Assembly: GCF_940807255.1 (NCBI RefSeq)
Contig: NZ_CALNWY010000014.1
Location: 42,993-106,992 of the forward strand
Reading direction: 5' to 3'
From: Mixta sp. Marseille-Q2659
GTDB lineage: Bacteria > Pseudomonadota > Gammaproteobacteria > Enterobacterales > Enterobacteriaceae
Length of the DNA stretch: 64,000 nucleotides
In this document: one piece after another, positions 1-8,602 of the stretch
Position numbering within the stretch: position 1 is the first letter of the stretch
Layout: every line of letters starts with the position of its first letter
The notes under the pieces: generated by a model
Databases searched by the model: none
Seen by the model: the letters and a program-made list of their open reading frames with translations, nothing else
What the model was told of the DNA's origin: nothing
Translations under genes and position numbers: made by a program

Positions 1-1107
1 GCGAAAGAAGCCGGTCAGGTAAAAGAAGCCGCCTGGCAGCAGAAGTTCGCCGCCTATGCTGAAGCTTACCCGGAGCTGGCCGCCGAGTTTACGCGCCGCA
101 TGAGCAACGAACTGCCGGCAAACTGGCAGGAAGAGTCGCAGAAATTTATTGAACAGCTACAGGCGAACCCGGCGAAAATCGCCAGCCGTAAAGCCTCGCA
201 GAACGCCATTGAAGCGTTCGGCAAGCTGCTGCCGGAATATCTGGGCGGCTCCGCTGACCTGGCACCGAGCAACCTGACGATGTGGTCTGGCTCAAAAGGC
301 ATTAACGATGATGCCGCCGGTAACTACATCCACTACGGCGTGCGCGAGTTCGGCATGACCGCCATCGCTAACGGTATCGCGCTGCACGGCGGCTTTCTGC
401 CGTATACCGCGACCTTCCTGATGTTTGTGGAATATGCGCGTAACGCGGCGCGTATGGCAGCGCTGATGAAGATTCGTCAGGTGCTGGTGTATACCCATGA
501 CTCCATCGGCCTTGGCGAAGATGGCCCGACGCACCAGCCGGTTGAGCAGATTGCCAGTCTGCGCGTCACGCCGAATATGAGTACCTGGCGTCCGTGTGAC
601 CAGGTGGAATCTGCGGTGGCGTGGAAATATGCTATCGAGCGTCAGGATGGTCCGACCGCGCTGATCTTCTCTCGCCAGAATCTGGCGCAGCAGCCGCGTA
701 GCGCTGAACAGCTGGCTAACGTAGCACGCGGCGGATACGTGCTGAAAGCGTGTGAAGGTCAGCCGCAGCTGATTCTGATCGCAACCGGTTCTGAAGTGGA
801 ACTGGCCGTGGCCGCCTGGGATAAACTGACGTCGGAGGGTATTAAGGTGCGCGTGGTTTCCATGCCGTCTACCGATGCGTTCGACAAACAGGATGAAGCC
901 TATCGTGAATCCGTGCTGCCGAAAGCGGTTAGCGCGCGCGTGGCGATCGAAGCGGGCATTGCTGACTACTGGTATAAATATACCGGCCTGAACGGCGCGG
1001 TGATCGGCATGACCACCTTCGGGGAATCTGCGCCAGCTGAGAAGCTGTTTGAGCTGTTTGGCTTTACCGTAGAGAACGTCGTCGCTAAAGCGAAAGCGAT
1101 TCTGTAA
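1..1107 (+). CDS. tktA: transketolase (3' part, start outside window)
   Basis: This is the C-terminal 368 residues of transketolase; the frame is open from base 1, so the N-terminal thiamine diphosphate-binding half lies upstream. Transketolase moves two-carbon ketol units between sugar phosphates in the non-oxidative pentose phosphate pathway in the cytoplasm. Visible are the central pyrimidine-binding region ([16 protein letters not shown], with the conserved Glu that activates the cofactor), the phosphate-binding SRQNL stretch and the C-terminal domain ending [16 protein letters not shown], very like E. coli TktA. A tktB paralogue cannot be excluded from this part alone, but its position beside epd favours tktA. 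Two hairpins follow the stop codon. Confidence 0.95.
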   Translation, partial: AKEAGQVKEAAWQQKFAAYAEAYPELAAEFTRRMSNELPANWQEESQKFIEQLQANPAKIASRKASQNAIEAFGKLLPEYLGGSADLAPSNLTMWSGSKGINDDAAGNYIHYGVREFGMTAIANGIALHGGFLPYTATFLMFVEYARNAARMAALMKIRQVLVYTHDSIGLGEDGPTHQPVEQIASLRVTPNMSTWRPCDQVESAVAWKYAIERQDGPTALIFSRQNLAQQPRSAEQLANVARGGYVLKACEGQPQLILIATGSEVELAVAAWDKLTSEGIKVRVVSMPSTDAFDKQDEAYRESVLPKAVSARVAIEAGIADYWYKYTGLNGAVIGMTTFGESAPAEKLFELFGFTVENVVAKAKAIL

Positions 1108-1111
1108 TAAA

Positions 1112-1185
1112 AAAGGTTCGTCCATTCATGGGCGAACCTTGTTAATTTCAGCGCCGGGCGAATAAGTAAAGCCCGGCGTTATTAT
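1112..1185 (+). terminator. tktA terminator region, two hairpins
   Basis: Two inverted repeats follow tktA: AAGGTTCG/CGAACCTT at 1113-1140 and CGCCGGGC/GCCCGGCG at 1152-1178, the second followed by a short T/A-rich tract. The arrangement could stop tktA transcription and also transcription arriving from the opposite strand. The T tracts are weak, so efficiency is unknown. Confidence 0.6.
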
Positions 1186-1246
1186 CACAGTTACCTTTAA
1201 CCGATTGTATTAAAAATGTGTACACAGAGTTTTATCTGATACCTGT

Positions 1247-1386
1247 TTATTTCGGATAGTTTTCCGGTACGTTATCTAATACCTGTTGGATCATGGTTAG
1301 CTTTTCTACGCCGCTCTCTTTCGTACCGGGCACGACAGTTTTCTCTGGATAACTTTTTTTAACGACTCTGGGTTTAGATATGCCAT
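1247..1386 (-). other. possible small gene with a -1 frame break at an A7 run
   Basis: Downstream of the bactofilin gene on the same strand, an ATG at 1386 opens MAYLNPESLKK and then meets seven A residues (T7 on the plus strand at 1354-1360). Staying in frame ends after 26 residues. A -1 shift on the A-AAA-AAA heptamer would enter a longer frame that ends TMIQQVLDNVPENYPK at 1247, giving about 46 residues. The lysine- and proline-rich composition looks protein-like on both sides of the run. No family is recognised and the ribosome binding site is weak. It may be a decayed gene, a sequencing error or real frameshifting. Confidence 0.25.
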
Positions 1387-1397
1387 AGAAGCGTCCG

Positions 1398-1976
1398 CTA
1401 TTTATTAATAGAAAAGTCGTCGCTTTCAATGGTGCCATCGATAAGACCGTGCGCGTTAATTTCTACCGTTGCGCTGGCGCAGGTTCCGGTTACCTTACCG
1501 TCAACCACCACTTTTTCCGCATGTATCTCGCCTTCTACGGTGCCCTCGCGCAGGACATAAACGGTTTTCTCAGCGGTAATGGTGCCGTTAATCGAACCGT
1601 TAATGCGTATATCGCCCGACGCCTTTATTTCGCCGCTAATATGGCAGGAGGAGGGAATAACCGTCACTTCATTTTCGACGGTTACTGCTGTAGATACCGT
1701 TTCGATATTATCCGGCTCAGGCTCCGGCGGAATACAGGAGGCCGGCTCTGCCTGATGATTATTTTCCGATAATATTTCTTTGCGCTTAAATATATTCATT
1801 CCCTTGTTATTTTTCAGATAGCGGATTAAAGATAAAATAACTAATGATAAAATAACCACGGGCGCTATTTTTACCAGCCTGATTAAAAACGCCCAGCGGG
1901 TTTCCCGTTCCAGACAATAAACCAGCAGCGCCAGAGCCCAGCTAAACCAGACGCCCCAAAGCAGGTTGTAGTTCAT
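1398..1976 (-). CDS. membrane-anchored bactofilin (polymer-forming cytoskeletal protein)
   Basis: The 192-residue product has two hydrophobic segments at the N terminus (about residues 4-22 and 28-50), a basic and then proline/glutamate-rich linker, and a C-terminal domain (about 105-190) with short glycine-spaced repeats such as GDIRINGSINGTI, VEGEIHAEKVVVDG and GLIDGTIES. That repeat pattern is typical of the bactofilin right-handed beta-helix, which self-assembles into filaments; membrane-anchored relatives such as Proteus CcmA affect cell shape. The ATG at 1976 has an AAAGGA sequence just upstream; a start at residue 60 would drop the membrane part. The surrounding DNA is more AT-rich than its neighbours and E. 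coli has other genes at this site, so local acquisition is likely. The cellular role here is unknown. Confidence 0.8.
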   Translation of the reverse strand: MNYNLLWGVWFSWALALLVYCLERETRWAFLIRLVKIAPVVILSLVILSLIRYLKNNKGMNIFKRKEILSENNHQAEPASCIPPEPEPDNIETVSTAVTVENEVTVIPSSCHISGEIKASGDIRINGSINGTITAEKTVYVLREGTVEGEIHAEKVVVDGKVTGTCASATVEINAHGLIDGTIESDDFSINK

Positions 1977-2219
1977 AACGTCCTTTTACAGAACCAGAAA
2001 TGGTCAATCCATAAAGCCGCAGCGGCTTTCTCTTTTATTAATCCAGCGCTGTCAGATGATGTTTGCCAGAAAAGCGATCGGAGGGCTGATGCTGCTGGCC
2101 CCTTATACATTAGAGATCGTCTCTGAACAACGGTGGTGAAAAAAACGACACATCGTTGTATCACCATACTATGACAGACCCGGTACGCGCGGTTTTCTCC
2201 AGCAACTTTTATTCAAATT
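1977..2219. other. intergenic region between bactofilin and the epd control sites
   Basis: Together with 2220-2425 this forms a 449-bp gap. An open frame at 1973-2167 on the minus strand has no recognisable features and is not called. I see no RNA gene or repeat in this half; it presumably holds the bactofilin promoter. Confidence 0.4.
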
Positions 2220-2235
2220 TGTGATCTGTGTCAGA
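2220..2235 (+). promoter_or_regulatory. CRP-like site upstream of epd
   Basis: TGTGATCTGTGTCAGA matches the CRP pattern TGTGA-N6-TCACA with one mismatch in the right half. The epd-pgk operon of E. coli is known to have a cAMP-CRP-dependent promoter, so the match is in a fitting place. Confidence 0.55.
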
Positions 2236-2293
2236 AGTTTGTTTCAAGGGTTGATCGCTGTCATTTTAATTATTCCTGGTAACGAATATTCTC

Positions 2294-2308
2294 GCTGAAG
2301 CGTTTCAG
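2294..2308 (+). promoter_or_regulatory. Cra (FruR) operator upstream of epd
   Basis: GCTGAAGCGTTTCAG is a near-perfect match to the Cra consensus, an imperfect palindrome around TGAA-N-CG-NTTCA. Cra represses glycolytic genes, including the epd-pgk operon in E. coli, when fructose-1-phosphate or fructose-1,6-bisphosphate is low. The site is about 118 bp upstream of the epd start. Confidence 0.7.
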
Positions 2309-2425
2309 TTGGAGCAGTTGCCTTCTCTATTGTGGATTGCACGGGCAGATTTTTCCCTGTACAAATCGTAACGGCTGGCTCAGGCTATCGGCACGTTTTT
2401 TATCAGGTTCTGACGCAGGAGAATT

Positions 2426-3445
2426 ATGACCCTTCGCGTAGCGATTAATGGCTTTGGCCGTATTGGACGTAGCGTGTTACGTGCGCTCTATGAAACCGGC
2501 CGTCGGGCAGAAATTAGCGTTGTCGCCATTAATGAACTGGCGGAATCTGCTGGCATGGCGCATCTGCTGAAATATGATACCAGCCATGGACGCTTCGCCT
2601 GGGACGTGCGTCAGGAGCGCGATCTGCTGTGGGTTGGCGAGGATACGATTCGTTTGCTGCATCAGGCGCAAATCGCCGATTTACCCTGGCGCGAATTGAA
2701 TGTTGATGTCGTGCTGGAATGTACCGGCATTTGGGGCAGCCGGGCGGATGGCGAAGCGCATTTGCAGGCCGGCGCCAAAAAGGTGCTGTTTTCTCACCCC
2801 GGCGGCAACGATCTCGACGCGACTGTTGTATTCGGCGTTAACGAACAGGCGCTTAAGCAAACTGACCGCATTATTTCCAATGCCTCCTGCACCACCAACT
2901 GCATTATTCCGATTATTAAGCTGCTGGACGATGCGTTTGGCATTGAATCCGGCACCGTCACCACGATTCATTCCGCCATGCACGATCAGCAAGTGATCGA
3001 TGCGTATCACAGTGATCTGCGCCGGACGCGCGCCGCCAGCCAGTCGATCATTCCGGTCGATACGCGGCTTGCAGCTGGCATCGGACGCATTCTGCCGCAG
3101 TTCCACGATCGCTTTGAAGCTATTGCCGTCCGCGTGCCAACGATCAACGTGACAGCGATGGATCTCAGCGTAAGCGTGCGCTCGGCGGTCACCGCCAGCG
3201 AGGTGAACGGCGTGCTGCAAAATGCCTCAGCGGGGGCTTTTAGTGGTATAGTTGACTATACGGAAATGCCGTTAGTCTCGATCGATTTTAATCACGATCC
3301 GCACAGTGCCATAGTGGACGGCACGCAAACGCGGGTTAGCGGTCACCACCTGGTTAAGACCTTAGTCTGGTGTGACAATGAATGGGGCTTCGCTAATCGG
3401 ATGCTTGATACGACCTTAGCGATGGCCGCAAGCGGTTTCAGGTAA
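2426..3445 (+). CDS. epd: D-erythrose-4-phosphate dehydrogenase
   Basis: The 339-residue protein equals E. coli Epd in length. It oxidises erythrose 4-phosphate to 4-phosphoerythronate with NAD, the first step of the DXP-dependent pyridoxal phosphate pathway, and is a paralogue of glyceraldehyde-3-phosphate dehydrogenase. The N-terminal Rossmann motif is [15 protein letters not shown], and the catalytic cysteine lies in [12 protein letters not shown] at about residue 155. The start has AGGAGA seven bases upstream. It lies 50 bp before pgk on the same strand, and the order epd-pgk-fbaA is that of E. coli. The Cra and CRP-like sites upstream suggest control together with glycolysis. Confidence 0.96.
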   Translation: MTLRVAINGFGRIGRSVLRALYETGRRAEISVVAINELAESAGMAHLLKYDTSHGRFAWDVRQERDLLWVGEDTIRLLHQAQIADLPWRELNVDVVLECTGIWGSRADGEAHLQAGAKKVLFSHPGGNDLDATVVFGVNEQALKQTDRIISNASCTTNCIIPIIKLLDDAFGIESGTVTTIHSAMHDQQVIDAYHSDLRRTRAASQSIIPVDTRLAAGIGRILPQFHDRFEAIAVRVPTINVTAMDLSVSVRSAVTASEVNGVLQNASAGAFSGIVDYTEMPLVSIDFNHDPHSAIVDGTQTRVSGHHLVKTLVWCDNEWGFANRMLDTTLAMAASGFR

Positions 3446-3460
3446 GACGCGGATGCGTCT
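3445..3460 (+). other. small hairpin between epd and pgk
   Basis: AGACGC and GCGTCT form a 6-bp stem with a GGAT loop directly after the epd stop. There is no T tract, so it is unlikely to be a full terminator; it could affect mRNA processing or stability and so the unequal expression of epd and pgk. Confidence 0.35.
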
Positions 3461-3495
3461 GACAAAACTTAAGAGAATCAACGAGAGGGTTCACC

Positions 3496-4659
3496 ATGTC
3501 TGTAATTAAGATGACCGATCTGGATCTTGCTGGTAAACGCGTTCTGATCCGTGCCGATCTCAACGTGCCGGTTAAAGAAGGGAAAGTGACGTCAGATGCG
3601 CGTATCCGCGCCTCGCTGCCGACCATCGAAGCGGCCCTGAAACAGGGTGCGAAAGTGATGGTTACTTCTCACCTGGGTCGTCCGACCGAAGGCGAATATA
3701 ACGAAGAATTCTCCCTGCTGCCGGTAGTTAACTACCTGAAAGAAAAACTAAACGGCACGCAAGTTTCTCTGGCGAAAGATTACCTCGACGGCGTAGAAGT
3801 TGGCGCAGGCGAGCTGGTTGTGCTGGAAAACGTGCGCTTCAATAAAGGCGAGAAGAAAGACGACGAAACCCTCTCCAAAAAGTATGCTGCCCTGTGCGAC
3901 GTGTTTGTTATGGATGCGTTTGGTACCGCTCACCGCGCCCAGGCTTCTACGCACGGCGTAGGTAAATTCGCGCCGATCGCCTGTGCCGGCCCGCTGCTTT
4001 CCGCTGAGCTGGAAGCACTGGGTAAAGTGATGAACAACCCGGCTCGTCCGCTGGTTGCCGTGGTTGGCGGTTCTAAAGTTTCTACCAAATTCGACGTACT
4101 GAATTCACTGGTTAAGATCGCTGACACCGTTATCGTCGGCGGCGGCATCGCAAACACCTTCGTTGCTATCGACAACAAAGTGGGTAAATCCCTGTACGAG
4201 CCAGACTTCGTGGAAGCCGCGAAAAACCTGCGCGACCAGTATGGTATTCCGGTGCCGACCGACTCCCGCGTAGGTACGGAATTCTCTGAAACTGCGGCGG
4301 CGACGGTGAAAAAGGTTACCGACGTAGCGGACAACGAAGAGATTATGGACTTCGGCGATGAAACGGCGCAGGCGCTGGCGAAAGTACTGAAAGAAGCCAA
4401 AACCATCCTGTGGAACGGCCCGGTAGGCGTGTTCGAATTCCCGAACTTCCGAAAAGGCACCGAAATCATTGCTAACGCCATCGCTGATAGCGAAGCGTTC
4501 TCTGTTGCAGGCGGTGGCGATACGCTGGCGGCTATCGACCTGTTCGGTATCGAAGATAAGATTTCTTATATCTCTACCGGCGGCGGCGCTTTCCTGGAGT
4601 TCGTGGAAGGTAAAAAACTGCCTGCGGTCGCTATGCTTGAAGAGCGTGCTAAACAGTAA
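3496..4659 (+). CDS. pgk: phosphoglycerate kinase
   Basis: The 387-residue product matches bacterial Pgk in length. It transfers phosphate from 1,3-bisphosphoglycerate to ADP in glycolysis. Diagnostic segments are [13 protein letters not shown] near residue 16, the 3-phosphoglycerate-binding SHLGRPT near 60, the hinge-side [11 protein letters not shown] near 190 and the C-terminal nucleotide-binding [11 protein letters not shown] near 340. The ATG is preceded by GAGAGGG. The coding sequence shows the codon bias of a highly expressed gene, with few rare codons. It is the second gene of the epd-pgk-fbaA cluster. Confidence 0.98.
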   Translation: MSVIKMTDLDLAGKRVLIRADLNVPVKEGKVTSDARIRASLPTIEAALKQGAKVMVTSHLGRPTEGEYNEEFSLLPVVNYLKEKLNGTQVSLAKDYLDGVEVGAGELVVLENVRFNKGEKKDDETLSKKYAALCDVFVMDAFGTAHRAQASTHGVGKFAPIACAGPLLSAELEALGKVMNNPARPLVAVVGGSKVSTKFDVLNSLVKIADTVIVGGGIANTFVAIDNKVGKSLYEPDFVEAAKNLRDQYGIPVPTDSRVGTEFSETAAATVKKVTDVADNEEIMDFGDETAQALAKVLKEAKTILWNGPVGVFEFPNFRKGTEIIANAIADSEAFSVAGGGDTLAAIDLFGIEDKISYISTGGGAFLEFVEGKKLPAVAMLEERAKQ

Positions 4660-4749
4660 CTTTTAGGGCAGGGCGTATGCTCTGCCTGAACGTATTGCCC
4701 AGCTTATTAACATGGGCGCGAATCCGTACGACGAAACAGGACAAAACAG

Positions 4750-5829
4750 ATGTCTAAAATTTTTGATTTCGTAAAACCAGGCGTTGTCACCGGTGATGAC
4801 GTACAGAAAGTATTCCAGGTAGCGAAAGAAAACAAATTCGCACTGCCGGCAGTTAACTGCGTGGGCAGCGACTCTATCAACGGCGTACTGGAAGCCGCTG
4901 CGAAAGTAAAAGCACCGGTTATCGTTCAGTTCTCTAACGGTGGCGCCGCGTTTATCGCAGGTAAAGGTTTTAAATCTGATGAGCCGCAGGCTGCCGCTAT
5001 CGCCGGTGCCATCGCTGGCGCGCAACACGTTCATCTGATGGCGGAAAAATATGGCGTGCCGGTTATCCTGCACACCGACCACTGCGCGAAGAAACTGCTG
5101 CCGTGGATTGACGGTCTGCTGGACGCGGGTGAAAAACATTTCGCACAGACCGGTAAACCGCTGTTCTCTTCTCACATGATCGACCTGTCTGAAGAGACGC
5201 TGGAAGAAAACATCGAGATTTGCAGCAAATATCTGGCGCGTATGGCGAAAATGGATATGACCCTGGAAATCGAACTGGGCGTAACCGGCGGTGAAGAAGA
5301 TGGCGTGGATAACTCCCATCTGGACAGCTCTGCGCTCTACACCCAGCCAGAAGACGTAGACTACGCGTACACCAAACTGAGCGAAGTGAGCCATCGTTTC
5401 ACCATCGCCGCTTCTTTCGGTAACGTACACGGCGTTTACAAGCCGGGTAACGTGGTTCTGACGCCGAAAATCCTGAAAAACTCTCAGGAATATGTGTGCC
5501 AGAAACATAACCTGCCGCACAATGCGCTGAACTTCGTGTTCCACGGTGGTTCTGGTTCTTCTGCTGAAGAGATCAAAGAATCTATCGATTACGGCGTCGT
5601 TAAAATGAATATCGATACCGACACCCAATGGGCGACCTGGGACGGTATCCTGCAATACTACAAAAAGAATGAAGGCTATCTGCAGGGCCAGCTGGGTAAC
5701 CCGGAAGGCGACGATAAGCCGAACAAGAAATTCTACGATCCGCGCGTATGGCTGCGTGCTGCACAGTCCTCAATGGTTGTGCGCTTAGAGCAGGCGTTTA
5801 AAGAACTGAACAACATCAACACGCTGTAA
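4750..5829 (+). CDS. fbaA: class II fructose-bisphosphate aldolase
   Basis: The 359-residue protein is the zinc-dependent class II aldolase that cleaves fructose 1,6-bisphosphate to the two triose phosphates. The zinc-binding HTDHCAKK near residue 110, the VTGGEEDGVDN loop near 180, the zinc histidine in FGNVHGVY near 225 and the FHGGSGS phosphate-binding loop near 265 are all present. The length equals E. coli FbaA. Codon use is strongly biased, as expected for an abundant glycolytic enzyme. It sits 90 bp after pgk and is followed by an intrinsic terminator. The 330-codon open frame on the other strand (4663-5655) is only its shadow. Confidence 0.98.
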   Translation: MSKIFDFVKPGVVTGDDVQKVFQVAKENKFALPAVNCVGSDSINGVLEAAAKVKAPVIVQFSNGGAAFIAGKGFKSDEPQAAAIAGAIAGAQHVHLMAEKYGVPVILHTDHCAKKLLPWIDGLLDAGEKHFAQTGKPLFSSHMIDLSEETLEENIEICSKYLARMAKMDMTLEIELGVTGGEEDGVDNSHLDSSALYTQPEDVDYAYTKLSEVSHRFTIAASFGNVHGVYKPGNVVLTPKILKNSQEYVCQKHNLPHNALNFVFHGGSGSSAEEIKESIDYGVVKMNIDTDTQWATWDGILQYYKKNEGYLQGQLGNPEGDDKPNKKFYDPRVWLRAAQSSMVVRLEQAFKELNNINTL

Positions 5830-5845
5830 TAGCAAGCTGGTGGTA

Positions 5846-5869
5846 AAAGGCCCTTCGGGGCCTTTTTTT
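5846..5869 (+). terminator. fbaA intrinsic terminator
   Basis: AAAAGGCCC, loop TTC, then GGGGCCTTTTTTT: a GC-rich stem followed by seven T residues, 17 bp after the fbaA stop. Confidence 0.85.
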
Positions 5870-6014
5870 ATGCGCTTTTTCCAGAAAAATGTAACCATTA
5901 TCGTCGCTTACTTGGCGAATCGCTTCGTTATTGTTTACCCTTGTTTAATGGTTCGTCGGCTCTTTACTGGCGGTTCTAATAATTGCATTGGGGAACTAAT
6001 AACAGGGTGGATAA

Positions 6015-6905
6015 ATGGAAGATTTAAATGTGGTAAACGGCATTAACAGCGCAGGCGGCTGGTTGGTTCATAACCAGGCGCTGTTGCTGAGTTATGCGGT
6101 CAACATTGTCGCCGCTATCGCCATCCTTATCGTGGGGATGATTATCGCGCGTGTCATTGCGAACGGTATAAACCGTTTGCTGGTGGCGCGCCATATTGAC
6201 GCTACCGTGGCTGATTTCCTGTCGGCACTGGTACGTTACGGCATTATCGCCTTTACGCTGATTGCGGCGCTGGGGCGCGTCGGCGTGCAAACGGCATCGG
6301 TTATCGCGGTGCTGGGTGCGGCTGGCCTGGCCGTCGGCCTGGCATTGCAGGGGTCGCTCTCTAACCTTGCTGCGGGCGTGCTGCTGGTGACCTTCCGCCC
6401 GTTCCGTACCGGTGAGTTCGTCGATCTTGGCGGCGTAATGGGTACGGTATTACACGTACAGATCTTCTCGACGACGCTGCGTACCGGCGACGGTAAAATC
6501 GTAGTGGTGCCAAACGGTAAAATTATTGCTGGCAATATTGTTAACTTCTCGCGCGAGCCGGTGCGCCGTAACGAATTTATCATTGGCGTGGCTTACGATG
6601 CTGATGTGGATCAGGTGATTTCGCTGCTGCGTGAAGTGGTTGATGCCGATCCGCGCGTATTGCAGGATCGTGGTGTTCAGATTGGCCTGAACGAGCTGGC
6701 GGCCTCTTCGCTGAACTTTGTGGTGCGTTGCTGGAGCAACAGCGGCGATCTACAGGATGTTTACTGGGATCTGATGAAGAACTTCAAGCGCACGCTGGAT
6801 GCGCACGGCATCGGTATTCCTTACCCGCAAATGGATGTTCATCTGCATCAGGTGAAATCTGCTGAGGACACGCCGCCTCAGCCAGAAATTGCTAAAGCGC
6901 CATAA
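6015..6905 (+). CDS. mscS: small-conductance mechanosensitive channel MscS
   Basis: The 296-residue inner-membrane protein is slightly longer than E. coli MscS (286). It opens on hypo-osmotic shock to release solutes. Three transmembrane segments lie at about 25-55, 65-88 and 95-127; the last is the glycine/alanine-rich pore helix ([19 protein letters not shown]). The beta domain contains [14 protein letters not shown] and the C-terminal mixed domain ends in a proline/alanine-rich tail. The start has GGGTGG upstream and matches the E. coli N terminus MEDLNVV. It is transcribed after the fbaA terminator and has its own hairpin behind it. Confidence 0.96.
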   Translation: MEDLNVVNGINSAGGWLVHNQALLLSYAVNIVAAIAILIVGMIIARVIANGINRLLVARHIDATVADFLSALVRYGIIAFTLIAALGRVGVQTASVIAVLGAAGLAVGLALQGSLSNLAAGVLLVTFRPFRTGEFVDLGGVMGTVLHVQIFSTTLRTGDGKIVVVPNGKIIAGNIVNFSREPVRRNEFIIGVAYDADVDQVISLLREVVDADPRVLQDRGVQIGLNELAASSLNFVVRCWSNSGDLQDVYWDLMKNFKRTLDAHGIGIPYPQMDVHLHQVKSAEDTPPQPEIAKAP

Positions 6906-6911
6906 GCCAGT

Positions 6912-6940
6912 CGGGCGAGGGAAACCTCGCCCGCTCTGTT
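6912..6940 (+). terminator. probable mscS terminator
   Basis: CGGGCGAGG, loop GAAA, CCTCGCCCG forms a perfect 9-bp stem directly after mscS, followed by a mixed CTCTGTTATT tract. The stem is strong but the T run is poor. Confidence 0.6.
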
Positions 6941-7035
6941 ATTAGCGCTGCTGATATTCCATTAATTCTTTCCATTTCCCCCTTATCCCGCCGCGCTATA
7001 CACTGCATGCCAGTTTTATTATTGGAAAAAATCTT

Positions 7036-7659
7036 ATGTTATCTGTTTATTTTCAGGGCGTTGCGCTGGGTGTGGCGCTGATATTACCGTTGGGGCCGCA
7101 GAATGCGTTTGTCCTTAATCAGGGCATCCGCCGGCAGTATCATTTAATGACCGCCGCACTTTGCACCCTGAGCGATATTATCCTGATTTGCGCCGGCGTT
7201 TTCGGCGGTAGCGCGCTGCTGAATCAGTCTCCGCTGTTGCTGAATCTGGTGACCTGGGGCGGCGTCGCTTTTCTGCTGTGGTATGGCTGGGGCGCATTGC
7301 GCGCGGCCATCAGCGCCGATATTTCGCTGGTCAGCGCGCAGGTTAAGCAGCAGAGCCGCTGGCGGATTATCGCCACGCTGGTTGCGGTTACCTGGCTTAA
7401 TCCGCATGTCTATCTCGATACGTTTGTGGTGCTGGGCAGTCTCGGCGGGCAATTGCCTGAGGAGGCGCGCCGCTGGTTCGCACTGGGCACGGTCAGCGCC
7501 TCGTTAATCTGGTTCTTTAGTCTGGCGCTGCTGGCCGCCTGGCTGTCGCCGCGTTTAAGCACGGTGGGCGCACAGCGCATCATTAATCTTTTCGTCGGAC
7601 TGGTGATGTGGATTATCGCCCTGAAGCTGGCATTACAGGCGCTGGCTGGTTTTCATTAA
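7036..7659 (+). CDS. argO: arginine exporter, LysE family
   Basis: The 207-residue polytopic membrane protein belongs to the LysE/ArgO amino acid exporters and removes L-arginine (and toxic analogues such as canavanine) from the cell. The family signature [19 protein letters not shown] is at the N terminus, and five to six hydrophobic segments can be counted. E. coli ArgO has 211 residues and the same neighbours, mscS and yggE. In E. coli it is activated by ArgP, whose gene is just downstream here at 8603-9514, so the regulator and target remain linked. Confidence 0.93.
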   Translation: MLSVYFQGVALGVALILPLGPQNAFVLNQGIRRQYHLMTAALCTLSDIILICAGVFGGSALLNQSPLLLNLVTWGGVAFLLWYGWGALRAAISADISLVSAQVKQQSRWRIIATLVAVTWLNPHVYLDTFVVLGSLGGQLPEEARRWFALGTVSASLIWFFSLALLAAWLSPRLSTVGAQRIINLFVGLVMWIIALKLALQALAGFH

Positions 7660-7688
7660 ATCAATAGCGGAATTAAATGTGGCGGGGC

Positions 7689-7710
7689 GGCAAAAAAGGA
7701 AACTTTTGCC
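7689..7710 (+). other. stem-loop after argO
   Basis: GGCAAAA and TTTTGCC pair around an AAGGAAAC loop, 30 bp after argO. No T run follows, so its role as terminator is doubtful. Confidence 0.3.
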
Positions 7711-7735
7711 ACAATAAAAACTCAGAGGAACACGC

Positions 7736-7807
7736 ATGTTGCCTGCTCCTGGCTTATGGCAGGCTTGCAGCGTCGTGATGGTCGTTGCCAGTACGACGCT
7801 CCGTTAA
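7736..7807 (+). other. candidate 23-residue leader ORF in a structured yggE leader
   Basis: An ATG at 7736 with AGAGGA upstream opens a 23-codon frame (MLPAPGLWQACSVVMVVAS, then TTLR) ending 28 bp before yggE. The same bases form two hairpins: GCCTGC/GCAGGC at 7741-7764 and AGCGTCGT/ACGACGCT at 7769-7800. This could be a leader peptide, a structured regulatory leader or merely a palindromic repeat. No homologue is recognised. Confidence 0.3.
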
Positions 7808-7835
7808 TTTGTTCTGTCTTCAAGGAGGACCTTTC

Positions 7836-8558
7836 GTGAAACTGAAAGCACTGGCTCTGGCCACCGTAATGGGATTAAGCGCCGCGCCCCTGATCGCTCA
7901 GGCTGATGAGCTACCCAACGGGCCGCATATTGTGACCTCCGGCCAGGCCAGCGTAGATGCCCGGCCTGATATCGCCACGCTGGCGATCGAGGTCAACGTT
8001 TCTTCAAAGGATGCCGCGGAGGCGAAGAAACAGGCCGACGAGCGCGTCGCGCAATATTTTGACCTGCTGAGTAAAAACGGCATAGAGAAGAAAGATATTG
8101 ATGCGGCGAACCTGCGCACGCAGCCCGAATATGACTACACCAAAGAAGGCAAATCGGTTCTGAAAGGCTACCGCGCAGTGCGTCAGGTACAGGTGACGCT
8201 GCGTCAGCTGGATAAGCTAAACGACCTGCTGGACGGCGCGCTGAAGTCAGGCCTCAATGAAATACGTTCCGTTGAGCTGGGCGTTGCTAACCCGGATGAC
8301 TATAAAGCGAAGGCGCGTCAGGCGGCGATTGAAAATGCGACTCAACAGGCGGCGGCACTGGCGCAAGGCTTTAATGCCAAGCTGGGGCAGGTTTACAGTG
8401 TGCGTTATCATGTCGCCAACTATCAGCCCATGCCGATAGCGCGTATGTATAAAGCTGCTGATGCCGCGCCGATGGCCTCCGCTGCACAAACCTATGAGCA
8501 GCAGAGCATTCATTTCGACGATCAGGTTGATGTGGTGTTTGAGCTACAGCGCAACTAA
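7836..8558 (+). CDS. yggE: periplasmic SIMPL-domain protein YggE
   Basis: GTG at 7836 is chosen because AAGGAGGAC lies 7-15 bp upstream and it gives a proper signal peptide (MKLKALALATVMGLSAAPLIAQA), after which the mature DELPNGPHIVTSG matches E. coli YggE. An in-frame start at 7785 would add 17 non-conserved residues. The 240-residue product is a SIMPL (DUF541) protein of the periplasm. The E. coli homologue has been linked to lowering oxidative stress, but its molecular function is not established. It follows argO on the same strand and shares a bidirectional terminator with argP. Confidence 0.92.
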   Translation: MKLKALALATVMGLSAAPLIAQADELPNGPHIVTSGQASVDARPDIATLAIEVNVSSKDAAEAKKQADERVAQYFDLLSKNGIEKKDIDAANLRTQPEYDYTKEGKSVLKGYRAVRQVQVTLRQLDKLNDLLDGALKSGLNEIRSVELGVANPDDYKAKARQAAIENATQQAAALAQGFNAKLGQVYSVRYHVANYQPMPIARMYKAADAAPMASAAQTYEQQSIHFDDQVDVVFELQRN

Positions 8559-8560
8559 AT

Positions 8561-8590
8561 AAAAAAGGCGACTCAGGTCGCCTTTTTTAT
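8561..8590. terminator. bidirectional terminator between yggE and argP
   Basis: AAAAAAGGCGAC, loop TCAG, GTCGCCTTTTTT: a symmetric stem with A and T runs on opposite sides, placed between two convergent genes. Confidence 0.85.
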
Positions 8591-8602
8591 TACCCGCTCG
8601 TA

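Noticed and set aside
1973..2167. 64-codon minus-strand frame upstream of the bactofilin
   Set aside because: Composition unlike a protein, no ribosome binding site and no recognised domain; overlaps the likely bactofilin promoter.
4663..5655. 330-codon open frame on the minus strand
   Set aside because: Lies opposite fbaA, whose strong codon bias leaves the antisense frame open; the translation is rich in Arg, His and Phe and resembles no protein.
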